Of a DNA stretch of 31,522 nucleotides, positions 1 through 8,566 are shown in pieces. Each line of letters opens with the position of its first letter. The first letter of the stretch is position 1. Source of the stretch: CAYSND01 sp964642235 (GTDB lineage Bacteria > Bacteroidota > Bacteroidia > Bacteroidales > UBA932). The notes under the pieces are model-generated. The model was given only the letters and a program-made list of their open reading frames with translations. It had not been told where the DNA came from and did not search any database. The translations under genes were made by a program, and so were the position numbers. The stretch covers positions 1 to 31,522 of the forward strand of contig CAZXOP010000009.1 in assembly GCA_964642235.1 (NCBI GenBank). Direction: 5' to 3'.

Positions 1-1941
1 TCTAAAATTATTCCCGACTACTCACTCTCCATTGCCGCAGGAGGTATTGCTCCGATAGGAGAGAAAAAAGAGAATCAAATATTCCTTATCTTGGATGCCA
101 TTGCGAAAAAGTATGAATTTTCGCTAAATGACCCGATACAGGAGATTCCTGAAGAGGCTATGAGTCATATTCTATACGGTTCCGATGACTTATTAAAAAT
201 TACCACAAGTTTCGGGTTAAGTGAAGTGGTTACCTTCCCGGGGCTTATCTCCCGTCTCGAACTCTCCGATGATGATAGTGATTCGCTATATGAAAAAAAG
301 GAGCGCTATATTCAGGAGAGTGAATGTCCTCTCTGTCACGGCAGAAGGCTTAAAGAGGAGACACTCTGTTTTAAAATAGATGGAAAGGATATAGCAGAGA
401 TCTCATCCTTCGATATAACCGACCTCCATGAGTGGGTCTCCATAATAGAGACGAAGTTTAATGAGAAGGAGAAAGCGATTGCCTCAGATATCTTGAAAGA
501 ACTTAAAGACCGAATCGGTTTTCTTATCGATATAGGGTTAGGATATCTCTCACTCGGAAGAGCCACCAAATCATTAAGCGGCGGGGAGAGTCAAAGGATC
601 AGACTCGCCACACAGATAGGCTCTAAACTCGTAAATGTACTCTATATTCTTGACGAGCCGAGTATTGGTCTTCATCAGTCTGATAATATCAAGCTTATCA
701 ACTCCCTTAAAAAACTACGTGATGAGGGTAACTCCGTTATGGTGGTGGAACATGATGAGGAGATGATTCGTAACGCCGACTGGCTTGTCGATTTGGGTCC
801 CGGCGCAGGGGAAAAGGGGGGAGAAGTCCTCTTCTGCGATGACCCTGCTAAACTTACCCTCAACTCCGAAAACATTCCTAAGGAGAGTTACACGACAGAT
901 TATCTGTTAGGGAGAAGGAGAATAGAGGTTCCGACTACTCGCCGTAATGGAAATGGGAACTTTCTTGAATTAAAAGGGGCGACAGGTAATAACCTGAAAA
1001 ATGTCAATATTCGGATTCCACTTGGGTGTTTTGTGGGGATAAGCGGCGTCAGCGGTAGCGGAAAGTCCTCCCTTATTAATGAAACACTTATGCCGATTCT
1101 AAGCAATAAGTTTTATCGTTCACTTTATACCCCTCTTCCATATAAGGAGATAATCGGGATTGAGAATATCGACAAGGTTATCGAAATAGACCAATCCCCG
1201 ATAGGACGCTCCCCCAGAAGCAACCCTGCTACCTATACAGGAGTTTTCGGGGATATAAGGAGGCTCTTCGAGGAGACTCCGGATGCAAAGATTCGTGGGT
1301 TCAAAGCCAATAAATTTTCTTTCAATGTCAAAGGGGGACGTTGCGAAGTCTGCAAGGGGGCAGGGGTCGAAGTGGTAGAGATGAACTTTCTCCCCTCTGT
1401 TAATGTTACCTGCAAGGAGTGCAATGGGAAGCGGTACAAGCCGGATCTCCTCGCTGTTAAATACAAAGGGAAAAATATCAATGATGTCCTCAATATGACC
1501 ATCTCCCAATCTCTCGCTTTCTTTGAAAATATCCCCTCAATAGCAGGGAAACTCCGTTCTCTTGAAGAGGTGGGGCTTGGGTATATTCGCTTAGGGCAAT
1601 CCACCACTACCCTCTCCGGTGGCGAGAATCAGCGTGTGAAACTTGCATCGGAGCTTTTAAGGTCGAGTACCGGGAGGTCCCTATATCTATTGGATGAACC
1701 GACTACCGGGCTGCATACAGAAGATATTAAAGTGCTGTTAGGGGTATTACAGAGAATTGTAGATCAAGGGAACAGCGTTATAATTATAGAGCATAATGTG
1801 GATGTTCTAAAATCAGTGGATTACATTTTCGATATGGGACCGGAAGGGGGAAAAAATGGTGGAAAAATAGTTGCTGAGGGGAAACCTGAAGAGATTATTT
1901 CTAATCCTGATTCCGTTACAGCTCCCTACCTTCCACTTTAG
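1..1941 (+). CDS. uvrA: UvrA, excinuclease ABC subunit A (5' end cut by window)
   Basis: DNA-damage recognition ATPase of nucleotide excision repair; a dimer loads UvrB at lesions in the cytoplasm. The frame is open from base 1, so the real start lies outside; about 646 codons of a protein that is usually near 940 are present. Visible in order: the CPLCHGRR zinc-site half (about 325-348), the first ABC signature LSGGESQR and Walker B ILDEPSIGLH, the second Walker A SGVSGSGKSS (about 1039-1068), the CEVCKGAG and CKECNGKR zinc module, the second signature LSGGENQR and the final LLDEPTTGLH. The first Walker A is upstream of the window. The stop overlaps the convergent kinase gene by 26 bp. Bacteroidota often carry more than one UvrA paralogue, and I cannot say which one this is. 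Confidence 0.96.
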   Translation, partial: SKIIPDYSLSIAAGGIAPIGEKKENQIFLILDAIAKKYEFSLNDPIQEIPEEAMSHILYGSDDLLKITTSFGLSEVVTFPGLISRLELSDDDSDSLYEKKERYIQESECPLCHGRRLKEETLCFKIDGKDIAEISSFDITDLHEWVSIIETKFNEKEKAIASDILKELKDRIGFLIDIGLGYLSLGRATKSLSGGESQRIRLATQIGSKLVNVLYILDEPSIGLHQSDNIKLINSLKKLRDEGNSVMVVEHDEEMIRNADWLVDLGPGAGEKGGEVLFCDDPAKLTLNSENIPKESYTTDYLLGRRRIEVPTTRRNGNGNFLELKGATGNNLKNVNIRIPLGCFVGISGVSGSGKSSLINETLMPILSNKFYRSLYTPLPYKEIIGIENIDKVIEIDQSPIGRSPRSNPATYTGVFGDIRRLFEETPDAKIRGFKANKFSFNVKGGRCEVCKGAGVEVVEMNFLPSVNVTCKECNGKRYKPDLLAVKYKGKNINDVLNMTISQSLAFFENIPSIAGKLRSLEEVGLGYIRLGQSTTTLSGGENQRVKLASELLRSSTGRSLYLLDEPTTGLHTEDIKVLLGVLQRIVDQGNSVIIIEHNVDVLKSVDYIFDMGPEGGKNGGKIVAEGKPEEIISNPDSVTAPYLPL

Positions 1942-2920
1942 CTATAAGTTCTCTTATCTCCTGTTTTGCTATCTTCCATCTCGGAATATCTACTTTAGAG
2001 CCAATAACCTCAACCACCTTGGCGGCTATTATCGACCCTATCTCACCGCAGACTCTAAGGGGCATCCCAAGTGAGTGGGCATATAGAAATCCGGCAGCAT
2101 AAATATCTCCGGCTCCTGTTGCATCTATAGTATTTGCAGGCCAAGCCTCTATGAAATGGTACTCATCTCCACTTTTGACCATTGAACCCTCTTTCCCGAT
2201 TTTGACCACGGCTATTTTACATTTTTGGGCGAGAACATCGAGGGCTTCACGCGGTTTCTTTCGTGTAAATGCTTCAGATTCTGTTTCATTAGCAAAAACT
2301 ATATCCACGAAGTTTTCAACTATATCATGTAGAAAAGCATGATTTGACTCAACCACATTATAAGAGGCCATATCAATAGATATAATCAGACCTGCCGCCT
2401 TTGCCATCTCCACTGCCCTCCTTAAGAGTGCCTGATTCTGAACCAAGTACCCCTCAATATGGAAGTAGTCGTATCCCACAAAAAACTCCGGTTTAAGGTC
2501 TTCGGGAACCAGTTCGAGTGCCGCACCAAGATAGACCGCAAAGGTGCGTTCAGCATTGGGAGCAGTAATGAAAACCATTGCCCTTCCTGAGGAAGACTCC
2601 CCACGAAGTAGATGAGTTTTAACACCGATCCTCTCAAGATCAGATTTATAAAGGGAACCTAACTCATCATCCCCCACTTTCCCTATGAAACCGGAGGGCA
2701 TCCCAAAAACCGCAGTCCCTGTTATTGTATTAGCAGCCGAGCCACCTGCAACATATTGGACATCCATTGTTCTAAGTCTCTGCCAGATTTTATCCCCTGT
2801 GGTCTGGTCGATATGCTGCATAGAGCCGATAGGGAGATTATATTGGGAGAGTACCTCCTCTCCTGGTAAAACGGCGAGAATATCAGTAAGGGCATTACCA
2901 ATTCCAAGAATAGACTTCAT
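1916..2920 (-). CDS. PfkB-family sugar/nucleoside kinase (adenosine kinase-like)
   Basis: Cytoplasmic ribokinase-fold kinase that phosphorylates a sugar or nucleoside hydroxyl with ATP. A start at 2920 gives 334 residues. The N-terminus begins at once with the family strand (MKSILGIGNALTD), the substrate-side AGGSAAN motif is at about 58-64, and the ATP/anion-hole signature DATGAGD is at about 266-272 with the catalytic Asp last. An in-frame ATG 24 codons upstream (2992) would add a hydrophobic stretch not typical of the family and would reach almost to panC, so I reject it. Overall layout resembles the adenosine kinase/fructokinase-like proteins common in Bacteroidota; the substrate cannot be fixed from sequence alone. 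It is divergent from panC and convergent with uvrA. Confidence 0.9.
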   Translation of the reverse strand: MKSILGIGNALTDILAVLPGEEVLSQYNLPIGSMQHIDQTTGDKIWQRLRTMDVQYVAGGSAANTITGTAVFGMPSGFIGKVGDDELGSLYKSDLERIGVKTHLLRGESSSGRAMVFITAPNAERTFAVYLGAALELVPEDLKPEFFVGYDYFHIEGYLVQNQALLRRAVEMAKAAGLIISIDMASYNVVESNHAFLHDIVENFVDIVFANETESEAFTRKKPREALDVLAQKCKIAVVKIGKEGSMVKSGDEYHFIEAWPANTIDATGAGDIYAAGFLYAHSLGMPLRVCGEIGSIIAAKVVEVIGSKVDIPRWKIAKQEIRELIAKVEGREL

Positions 2921-2979
2921 TTTTATATATCTTAATATGTTTGAAAGTGCTAAGATACTAAAAAGATAAAAATTATTTG

Positions 2980-2987
2980 TAGGTTTG
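2980..2987 (+). promoter_or_regulatory. Bacteroidetes -7 element for panC operon
   Basis: TAGGTTTG matches the Bacteroidetes sigma-A -7 consensus TAnnTTTG exactly, 19 nt before the panC ATG. No TTTG is seen at the expected -33 distance, so only half of the promoter is supported. It lies in the 86-bp divergent gap between the kinase and panC. Confidence 0.45.
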
Positions 2988-3006
2988 CCCATTGATTTGA
3001 CAATGT

Positions 3007-3861
3007 ATGATCACAGCTAAAACCTTAACAGAATATAATTCAGCTTATCAAAGACTTGGTGACAAGGCTGTTATTGGGTTTGTTCCCACTATGGGAGCCC
3101 TCCACGAAGGGCACCTCTCTTTGGTAAAACGTTCTGCTGAAGAGTGCGATTTTACGGTAGTTTCAGTATTTGTAAACCCCACACAATTTAATAACCCTAA
3201 CGATTTTAATACTTACCCAAGGACCCTCGAAGAAGATTGTCTCCTTTTGGAGAGAGCAGGAGTAGATATTGTCTTTGCTCCTCGTGTAGTGGATGTCTAT
3301 CCCGACGCAGCAAGCGGAGTATTGGATACGAGAATCATTGATCTTGGGGGACTTGATAATTATGGGGAGGGTCCTCATCGTCCGGGACATTTCAATGGAA
3401 TGGCGCAGGTGGTGACAAGACTCTTTGACCTGGTGAAGCCCTCGAAAGCCTATTTTGGGGAGAAAGATTTTCAGCAACTTGCAATAGTGGAGTTTTTTAC
3501 CAAAAACCTCTCATATCCGATAGAAATCGTCAGGTGTCCCATTTCGAGAAGTGCTGACGGACTGGCTCTTAGTTCGAGGAATGCCCTACTCACCCCTGAG
3601 CAGAGAAAAGCTGCACCACATATCTATAAATCTATCTCTATGGCTCGAAATTTGGTGGACAAAATGGGCGTAGATGAGGCAATTAGAGTTATTACTGATG
3701 AAATAAATAATAACGATTTTCTCGAAGTTGAGTATGTAGAAATAATAAATGCGTTAACTTTGCAACCAATTAAAGAATGGAGGGATGCGGATAATATTCA
3801 ACTTGTTTGTGCTGTTTTCGCTAAACCTGTAAGGTTAATAGATAATATAAAACTTAAATAA
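3007..3861 (+). CDS. panC: Pantothenate synthetase PanC
   Basis: ATP-dependent ligation of pantoate and beta-alanine to give pantothenate, the last step of vitamin B5 synthesis, in the cytoplasm. At 284 residues it has the normal family length. The nucleotidyltransferase HxGH motif is H33-E-G-H36 within PTMGALHEGH; GEKDFQQ and the KMSKS-loop counterpart ISRSADGLALSSRN are also present. The stop is separated from panD by a single base, so the two are translationally linked and supply beta-alanine and its acceptor enzyme together. Confidence 0.97.
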   Translation: MITAKTLTEYNSAYQRLGDKAVIGFVPTMGALHEGHLSLVKRSAEECDFTVVSVFVNPTQFNNPNDFNTYPRTLEEDCLLLERAGVDIVFAPRVVDVYPDAASGVLDTRIIDLGGLDNYGEGPHRPGHFNGMAQVVTRLFDLVKPSKAYFGEKDFQQLAIVEFFTKNLSYPIEIVRCPISRSADGLALSSRNALLTPEQRKAAPHIYKSISMARNLVDKMGVDEAIRVITDEINNNDFLEVEYVEIINALTLQPIKEWRDADNIQLVCAVFAKPVRLIDNIKLK

Positions 3862-3862
3862 G

Positions 3863-4213
3863 ATGTTTTTAGAAATCGTAAAGTCTAAAATTCATAGAGT
3901 TATAGTTACAGAGGCTAATCTTGATTATATAGGGAGCATAACCATTGACAGTGCATTAATGGAGGCTGCGGGGTTATATGAGGGAGAAAAGGTACAGGTG
4001 GTAAATATTACAAATGGGAATCGTATTGAAACCTATGTAATTACAGGAGAGCATAATAGTGGAAAAATAGGAATCAATGGTGCGGCTGCGCATCAGTTCT
4101 CAGTGGGCGATCTTATAATTATTATGGGATACGCCTTAATGACTCCCGATGAGGCTAAAGGATTTAAACCCTCTCTCGTCTTTCCTGATTCCAAAACAAA
4201 TAAGATTATATAA
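3863..4213 (+). CDS. panD: Aspartate 1-decarboxylase PanD
   Basis: Pyruvoyl-dependent decarboxylation of L-aspartate to beta-alanine, the substrate of the PanC encoded just upstream. The 116-residue proenzyme has the self-cleavage site Gly24-Ser25 (YIGS); Ser25 becomes the pyruvoyl group. Lys9, Tyr22, Arg54, Thr57 and Tyr58 fall at the same positions as in the well-studied E. coli enzyme. The maturation factor PanZ of enterobacteria is not seen here. It starts 1 nt after panC and is followed 3 nt later by a membrane protein gene. Confidence 0.97.
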   Translation: MFLEIVKSKIHRVIVTEANLDYIGSITIDSALMEAAGLYEGEKVQVVNITNGNRIETYVITGEHNSGKIGINGAAAHQFSVGDLIIIMGYALMTPDEAKGFKPSLVFPDSKTNKII

Positions 4214-4216
4214 TAC

Positions 4217-5239
4217 ATGGAGAAGCTTTCTATAAAAGGCAAAACTTCATGGTGGCAATGGTTACTAATGCTTGCTTTAGCATTGGTGCTTCTCTATTTT
4301 GCCTTTAGGGGGGTTAAATGGAGTGATTTGGTGGAGGGTGTTAAGAGTTGTAATTTCTGGTGGATAGGCGTTTCGATGATAGCAAGTATTTTCGGATTTA
4401 TAATAAGAGGTTTAAGGTGGAGGCTTATAATGCTCCCTCTTAATAAAAGTATAACTCGAAGGGAGGCTTATGACGGGGTTACGATTATGTATCTCTCGAA
4501 TTTTGCTCTACCGAGAATGGGGGAATTTGTTAGGTGTGGGGTTATTTCTGCAACTAAGAAAGCATCATTTCAGTCAGTGTTAGGGACTGTGGTACTTGAG
4601 AGGAGTTGGGACATGGTAAGTTATGCGGTAATTCTTCTAAGTATAATCTTTATTAGATGGGATAAATTCGGGGGCTTTATGCAGGAGAATATCTGGGCTC
4701 CATTTGTCAGCTCGCTTCCATTTAATGCTATTTGGCTCATTATCGGGATATTAGCTATTGTGATTCTACTCTGCTTATGGATTTATAAAAAAAGAGAAGT
4801 TCTAAAACAAAAAAAGCTTTTCCTAAAAATATATAATATCCTAAAAGGGCTTTGGGATGGTTTAGTAGCAGGTTTTAAGACTGAACAGAGAGGGAGATTT
4901 TTCTTTTATACTGCTCTGATTTGGACTTGTTACTGGGTGATGAGTATAGCCACCATTAAAGCTTTTCCTAATGTTGCCCACCTAAATGGAGTAGATGCCC
5001 TGTTCCTAATGGTGATAGGGGGACTTGGGTGGATAATACCTGTTCAAGGGGGGATAGGGGCATATCATTTTATTCTTGCATTGGCACTCTCTTCGCTTTA
5101 CGGGATACCACAAACTTCTGGCGTGGTGTTTGCTACCATCTCTCACGAAAGCCAGGCTTTTACCATGTTATTATGCGGAGCACTCTCTCTTATAAGCATT
5201 TCACTAAGTAAAAGGCTTTCAAAAAAGAAGATTAATTAA
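4217..5239 (+). CDS. UPF0104 / lysylphosphatidylglycerol synthase-type integral membrane protein
   Basis: Polytopic inner-membrane protein of 340 residues. About seven or eight hydrophobic segments are visible, starting at about residues 15-30 and 48-66. Family features include the internal LSNFALPRMGE and RCGV region and a late GLGWIIPVQGGIGAYH segment that matches the pattern of YbhN/AglD/MprF flippase-domain proteins (UPF0104). Only the membrane (flippase-like) part is present; there is no C-terminal lysyl-transferase domain, so aminoacylation of lipids is not expected. Its position right after panCD recurs in Bacteroidota as far as I recall; a direct link to pantothenate is not evident. 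Confidence 0.85.
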   Translation: MEKLSIKGKTSWWQWLLMLALALVLLYFAFRGVKWSDLVEGVKSCNFWWIGVSMIASIFGFIIRGLRWRLIMLPLNKSITRREAYDGVTIMYLSNFALPRMGEFVRCGVISATKKASFQSVLGTVVLERSWDMVSYAVILLSIIFIRWDKFGGFMQENIWAPFVSSLPFNAIWLIIGILAIVILLCLWIYKKREVLKQKKLFLKIYNILKGLWDGLVAGFKTEQRGRFFFYTALIWTCYWVMSIATIKAFPNVAHLNGVDALFLMVIGGLGWIIPVQGGIGAYHFILALALSSLYGIPQTSGVVFATISHESQAFTMLLCGALSLISISLSKRLSKKKIN

Positions 5240-5252
5240 ACATATTACTATA

Positions 5253-5900
5253 ATGAAACGGATTATTATTGCCACCATTTTTACTTCGTTATTTTTCATC
5301 CCCTCCATCTATGGACAGAGTAAAAAGACAAGGGATGCCTATTACTTCCCAAGAAGTGAATTTTATGTACAGTATGGAACTCCTACTCTTATGGAATTGG
5401 CTACATTGTTAAATAGACCTATCTATTTAGAGGCAAATACCTTAGGAAAAGTCATTAACCACTCTTTTTCAGGGATACCCGGATTCGGTTATAACTTTTT
5501 TATAAAACAGGGGCTCTCTATTGGGATATATGGTGGTTATGGTCATTCAAGTGCAGATATGTCTGTTACTAAATCTTCAAACTCCTCATTGCCACTAAAC
5601 AGACCTCTCTATAATTCAGATGTTCATAGTGTCGTGGGAATGATAAACTTAAATTGGAGTTACTATCAAGGTGACTCGTTTGATTTCTCTTCGGGAGCTT
5701 ATGTCGGTGTTAACTATAGGGATGAAAAAATTAAAAAATTAATCCCTAATAATTTAACACCAACATCAAGCACCTATACAAAATTAGCATACCATATCAC
5801 AGCCCTTAGAGTTCGCTATGGAGAGACTTTCGGAGTCTTTGCTGAACTTGGTTTTGGTTTCCGCGGTCTTGTAAATGCAGGTATCTCTGTAAAGTTTTAG
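5253..5900 (+). CDS. Small outer-membrane beta-barrel protein, function unknown
   Basis: 215 residues. An N-terminal signal peptide (MKRIIIATIFTSLFFIPSIYG, cleavage probably after the SIYG stretch) is followed by alternating aromatic/polar strands, Gly- and Tyr-rich turns and a C-terminus ending in a strand that finishes with Phe (GISVKF), the usual signal for BAM-dependent outer-membrane insertion. No catalytic motif is recognisable. It lies 13 nt after the UPF0104 gene and is the last gene of the panC operon, ending just before the hairpin at 5937-5965. It could be a structural porin-like or adhesin-like barrel. Confidence 0.7.
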   Translation: MKRIIIATIFTSLFFIPSIYGQSKKTRDAYYFPRSEFYVQYGTPTLMELATLLNRPIYLEANTLGKVINHSFSGIPGFGYNFFIKQGLSIGIYGGYGHSSADMSVTKSSNSSLPLNRPLYNSDVHSVVGMINLNWSYYQGDSFDFSSGAYVGVNYRDEKIKKLIPNNLTPTSSTYTKLAYHITALRVRYGETFGVFAELGFGFRGLVNAGISVKF

Positions 5901-5928
5901 AGTTTTAACCCCAATTATTATAATTGCT

Positions 5929-5958
5929 ACTGTCCGAACTGTCCGTTTTCGGACAGTT
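5929..5958 (+). promoter_or_regulatory. Triple ACTGTCCG octamer: candidate upstream activating site for the sigma54 regulator
   Basis: The octamer ACTGTCCG occurs at 5929-5936, again one base later at 5938-5945, and as its reverse complement CGGACAGT at 5950-5957 after a TTTT spacer. The dyad centre is about 52 bp upstream of the -24 element and roughly 78 bp upstream of the predicted start of transcription, close to the usual range for an enhancer-binding protein. The likely partner is the NtrC-type protein encoded at 14690-16042 (inference). Confidence 0.5.
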
Positions 5959-5965
5959 TTGTTTT
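5937..5965 (+). terminator. Hairpin after the panC operon (possible terminator overlapping the regulatory dyad)
   Basis: AACTGTCCG / CGGACAGTT form a perfect 9-bp stem with a TTTT loop (5937-5958), followed by TTGTTTT. This is consistent with a factor-independent terminator 36 nt after the preceding stop codon. The same bases form the octamer dyad described as a candidate activator site, so the palindrome may do one job or both. Confidence 0.5.
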
Positions 5966-5999
5966 ATATATACCTCTCATTGTCAACGTTTTAAGAGAG

Positions 6000-6014
6000 T
6001 GGCTTGCGGTTTGC
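6000..6014 (+). promoter_or_regulatory. Sigma54 (RpoN) -24/-12 promoter of the efflux operon
   Basis: TGGC at 6000-6003, exactly 7 nt, then TTGC at 6011-6014: both invariant blocks of the RpoN consensus (TGGCAC-N5-TTGC) at the correct spacing. The predicted start of transcription is near 6026, leaving a leader of about 22 nt to the ATG at 6048. No TAnnTTTG sigma-A motif is seen in this gap. Support comes from context: the operon encodes a GAFTDA-containing sigma54 activator. Confidence 0.75.
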
Positions 6015-6047
6015 GATCTCTGCCACGTATAGTTAAAACAAATTATT

Positions 6048-7298
6048 ATGGACAGAGAAATACCAAAAGAGGTGTTACAGAGAGAACGTAAAAAGAGAAT
6101 TATTAAAATCTCCGGTGTGATAGTGGCAATTATTGCAATAATTGTATTTACCATTACTATGTTGCGCGACACCATTCATCTAAAAAACATTAAGTTATCA
6201 GAAGTAGAAATAGGGACTATAGATGTTACGGTCAGCGCATCGGGTAAAGTGCTTCCGGCATTTGAGGAGATTATCAACACCCCTATCGAGAGTCGTATTG
6301 TCGAGGTTTATAAAAAAGCGGGGGACTCGGTGGTGGCAGGCACTCCCCTACTGAAATTGGACCTTCAATCGATTGAGACAGATTATAGGAAAATGTTAGA
6401 CGAACTTCAAATGCGCCAATATAATATTGAACGCTTAAAAATTAACAATAAGAGTTCTTTAAGTAATACCGAGATGCAATTAAAAGTCAATGATATGAAG
6501 TTGGACAAAATGAGTGTGGAGGTGAAAAACGAGAGATATCTGGATAGTATCGGGGCAGGAACTACAGAGAAAGTCAGGGAGGCGGAGTTGAATTACAGAG
6601 TGGCTAAATTGGAACAAGAACAATCAAAAAACAGATATGAAAACGATAAGCAGGTAGCAGATGCTGAAATTAAAGCCAAAGAGCTTGAGTTGGAGATATT
6701 TCGCAAAAGCCTCGCCGAGACCAAGAGGATATTAGATGATGCACAGATTCGCTCCCCTCGAAAAGCTACCCTTACTTATATCAATAACCAAGTGGGTGTT
6801 AGAGTGCCACAAGGGACTCAAATAGCAATAATTTCAGACCTATCGCAGTTTAAGATTGAAGGGGAGATAGCTGATAGTTACGGAGATAAGATTTCTACAG
6901 GAAGTAAAGCGGTCGTGATAATAGGGAATGAGAAGCTATCAGGAGTAGTAAGCAGTGTAACTCCTCTCTCTAAAAATGGGGTAATCCAGTTCTCAGTCCA
7001 ATTGGATGACCCTGCAAATAGTCGCCTCCGCTCAGGTCTTAAAACCGATGTCTATGTGATGAATGCTGTAAAAGAGGGGGTGATGCGTATAGCAAACAGC
7101 TCCTATTATTCGGGGAAAGGGAGCTATAACCTATTCGTATTGGAGGGGAAAAATTTAATTAGAAAAACTGTTCTGTTAGGAGAGAGTAATTATGAGTATG
7201 TAGAGGTGGTTTCGGGTCTTCAAACAGGGGACAGAGTAGTTATTTCCAATATGACTGACTATAGAAATAAACATAAAATAGGTGTAAAAACTAAATAA
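6048..7298 (+). CDS. Periplasmic membrane fusion protein (MacA/HlyD-like)
   Basis: Adaptor that bridges the inner-membrane ABC permeases and the TolC-like outer membrane channel. 416 residues: an N-terminal membrane anchor at about 19-40, a first beta/lipoyl half-motif around 59-105 (SGKVLPAFEE, AGDSVVAGTPL), a long alpha-helical hairpin rich in Glu/Lys at about 110-230, the second lipoyl half (AQIRSP..., GVRVPQGT) and beta-barrel plus membrane-proximal domains to the end (SGLQTGDRVV). First gene of the operon, 22 nt after the predicted sigma54 transcription start and 1 nt before the first permease gene. Confidence 0.9.
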   Translation: MDREIPKEVLQRERKKRIIKISGVIVAIIAIIVFTITMLRDTIHLKNIKLSEVEIGTIDVTVSASGKVLPAFEEIINTPIESRIVEVYKKAGDSVVAGTPLLKLDLQSIETDYRKMLDELQMRQYNIERLKINNKSSLSNTEMQLKVNDMKLDKMSVEVKNERYLDSIGAGTTEKVREAELNYRVAKLEQEQSKNRYENDKQVADAEIKAKELELEIFRKSLAETKRILDDAQIRSPRKATLTYINNQVGVRVPQGTQIAIISDLSQFKIEGEIADSYGDKISTGSKAVVIIGNEKLSGVVSSVTPLSKNGVIQFSVQLDDPANSRLRSGLKTDVYVMNAVKEGVMRIANSSYYSGKGSYNLFVLEGKNLIRKTVLLGESNYEYVEVVSGLQTGDRVVISNMTDYRNKHKIGVKTK

Positions 7299-7299
7299 A

Positions 7300-8565
7300 A
7301 TGTTAAGGCAATACTTAAAACAAATTAAATACATTCTGAAATCGAGTCCACTTTTCAGTACTATATCGATTTTAGCTACTGCATTGACAATAACCTTTGT
7401 AATGGTCTTGTTTATGATTTACTCTTTCAAAACTAACGACATAGCACCTGAAAGCAATCGTAGCAGAGTACTCTATTCCACTAAGGGGTATTCTTATCGC
7501 ACTGAAAACCACTCCAATGCAAATACAGGAATGTCGTATAAAGCTGCAAAATCTATATTCGGGGAGTTGCAAAATGGAGATGTAGTGAGTTATTCGGCTC
7601 TTAAAGGGGAAGGTGCAGCACTTGTTGGGACAAGCACTTCTAATAGCGATAAGCGTATCATTAGCTTAGTTGATGAAAATTACTTTAAGATTTTCCAACT
7701 CCACTTTATTCGGGGGGGAGCTTTTAATAGTGAGCAGGTAGATGCTACCAGAAAGGATGCTATTATAACAGACAGACTTGCCCTCAAACTATTTAACACC
7801 ACAGACGCCATAGGAAAAGAGATAAATATAAATTTTATTCCTTACCGTATTACAGGTGTGGTGAAATCCTTTAGCCCTCTTTTCAACAAAGCATATAGTG
7901 ATGTATGGTGTGTGGTGGAAAAAGAGAATTTGACATGGATGGCAAGCTACTGCGAGGGCTTAGTAGGGAACACACAAGTTATGGTTTTATGCAAAGAGGG
8001 GGTATCAATCTCCAAATTGGAAAAAGAGATAGAAGAGAGGATAAAATCATTCAATGAACTGTTACAAGATTTTACTTTCGAAGTGGGTGTTAAATCACAT
8101 CCTCAAGAGAGTTTTTTTCAGAGTGAACATATCAACCCTATAAAAGTCTTTACACTCCTTATCGTCATCATACTATTAGTACCTGCCATCAACATGTCAG
8201 GGCTATTATCTTCACAAATGAAGAAAAGGGAGACTGAGGTGGGGGTCAGAAAGGCTTATGGAGCTAATAGTAAACAAATAGCCTCTCAACTCATTTTTGA
8301 AAATATGGTCCTGACTCTAATTGGTGGTGTAGTGGGAGTAATTCTCTCCTCAGTAGCAATACTCTTGTTTAAAGATATCCTTTTAGCCGATTTAATGACA
8401 ATGAATGCCGCCGATGGTTTTAACCTCCCGCTCTCTCTCTTTTTTAATCCCGCTATTTTCCTCTCTACCCTAGTTTTCTCTCTAATTATAAATTTCCTTT
8501 CCGCTATGGTACCTGTGTGGAAAATATCTAAAAAATCAATCATTAACATACTTAAAGGTGAATAA
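7300..8565 (+). CDS. MacB/FtsX-type ABC transporter permease, type A copy 1
   Basis: 421 residues. One transmembrane helix near residues 20-43, a periplasmic MacB-type core domain (about 45-270), then three C-terminal helices typical of FtsX permeases, with the conserved KKRETEVGVRKAYGA coupling segment at about 308-322. No ATPase domain is fused. It is clearly related to the permease at 9843 (shared start pattern: short basic N-terminus, YLKQ/YFKQ, ALTIT/ALAIT) rather than to the one immediately downstream. It ends in INILKGE, lacking the EPVEAL tail of the partner type. Probably pairs with the next gene as a heterodimer (inference). The next ATG is 1 nt after its stop. Confidence 0.88.
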   Translation: MLRQYLKQIKYILKSSPLFSTISILATALTITFVMVLFMIYSFKTNDIAPESNRSRVLYSTKGYSYRTENHSNANTGMSYKAAKSIFGELQNGDVVSYSALKGEGAALVGTSTSNSDKRIISLVDENYFKIFQLHFIRGGAFNSEQVDATRKDAIITDRLALKLFNTTDAIGKEININFIPYRITGVVKSFSPLFNKAYSDVWCVVEKENLTWMASYCEGLVGNTQVMVLCKEGVSISKLEKEIEERIKSFNELLQDFTFEVGVKSHPQESFFQSEHINPIKVFTLLIVIILLVPAINMSGLLSSQMKKRETEVGVRKAYGANSKQIASQLIFENMVLTLIGGVVGVILSSVAILLFKDILLADLMTMNAADGFNLPLSLFFNPAIFLSTLVFSLIINFLSAMVPVWKISKKSIINILKGE

Positions 8566-8566
8566 T

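Noticed and set aside
1120..1607. Long minus-strand open frames opposite uvrA
   Set aside because: Low-complexity shadow translations of a highly conserved gene, with no recognisable domain or start context.
2921..2992. Upstream ATG giving the kinase 24 extra residues
   Set aside because: The added segment is hydrophobic and not part of the PfkB fold, and it would occupy the divergent promoter region.
8558..8566. GTG start for the second permease
   Set aside because: It overlaps the previous gene, while the ATG at 8567 follows the stop by 1 nt and matches the paralogue's N-terminus.
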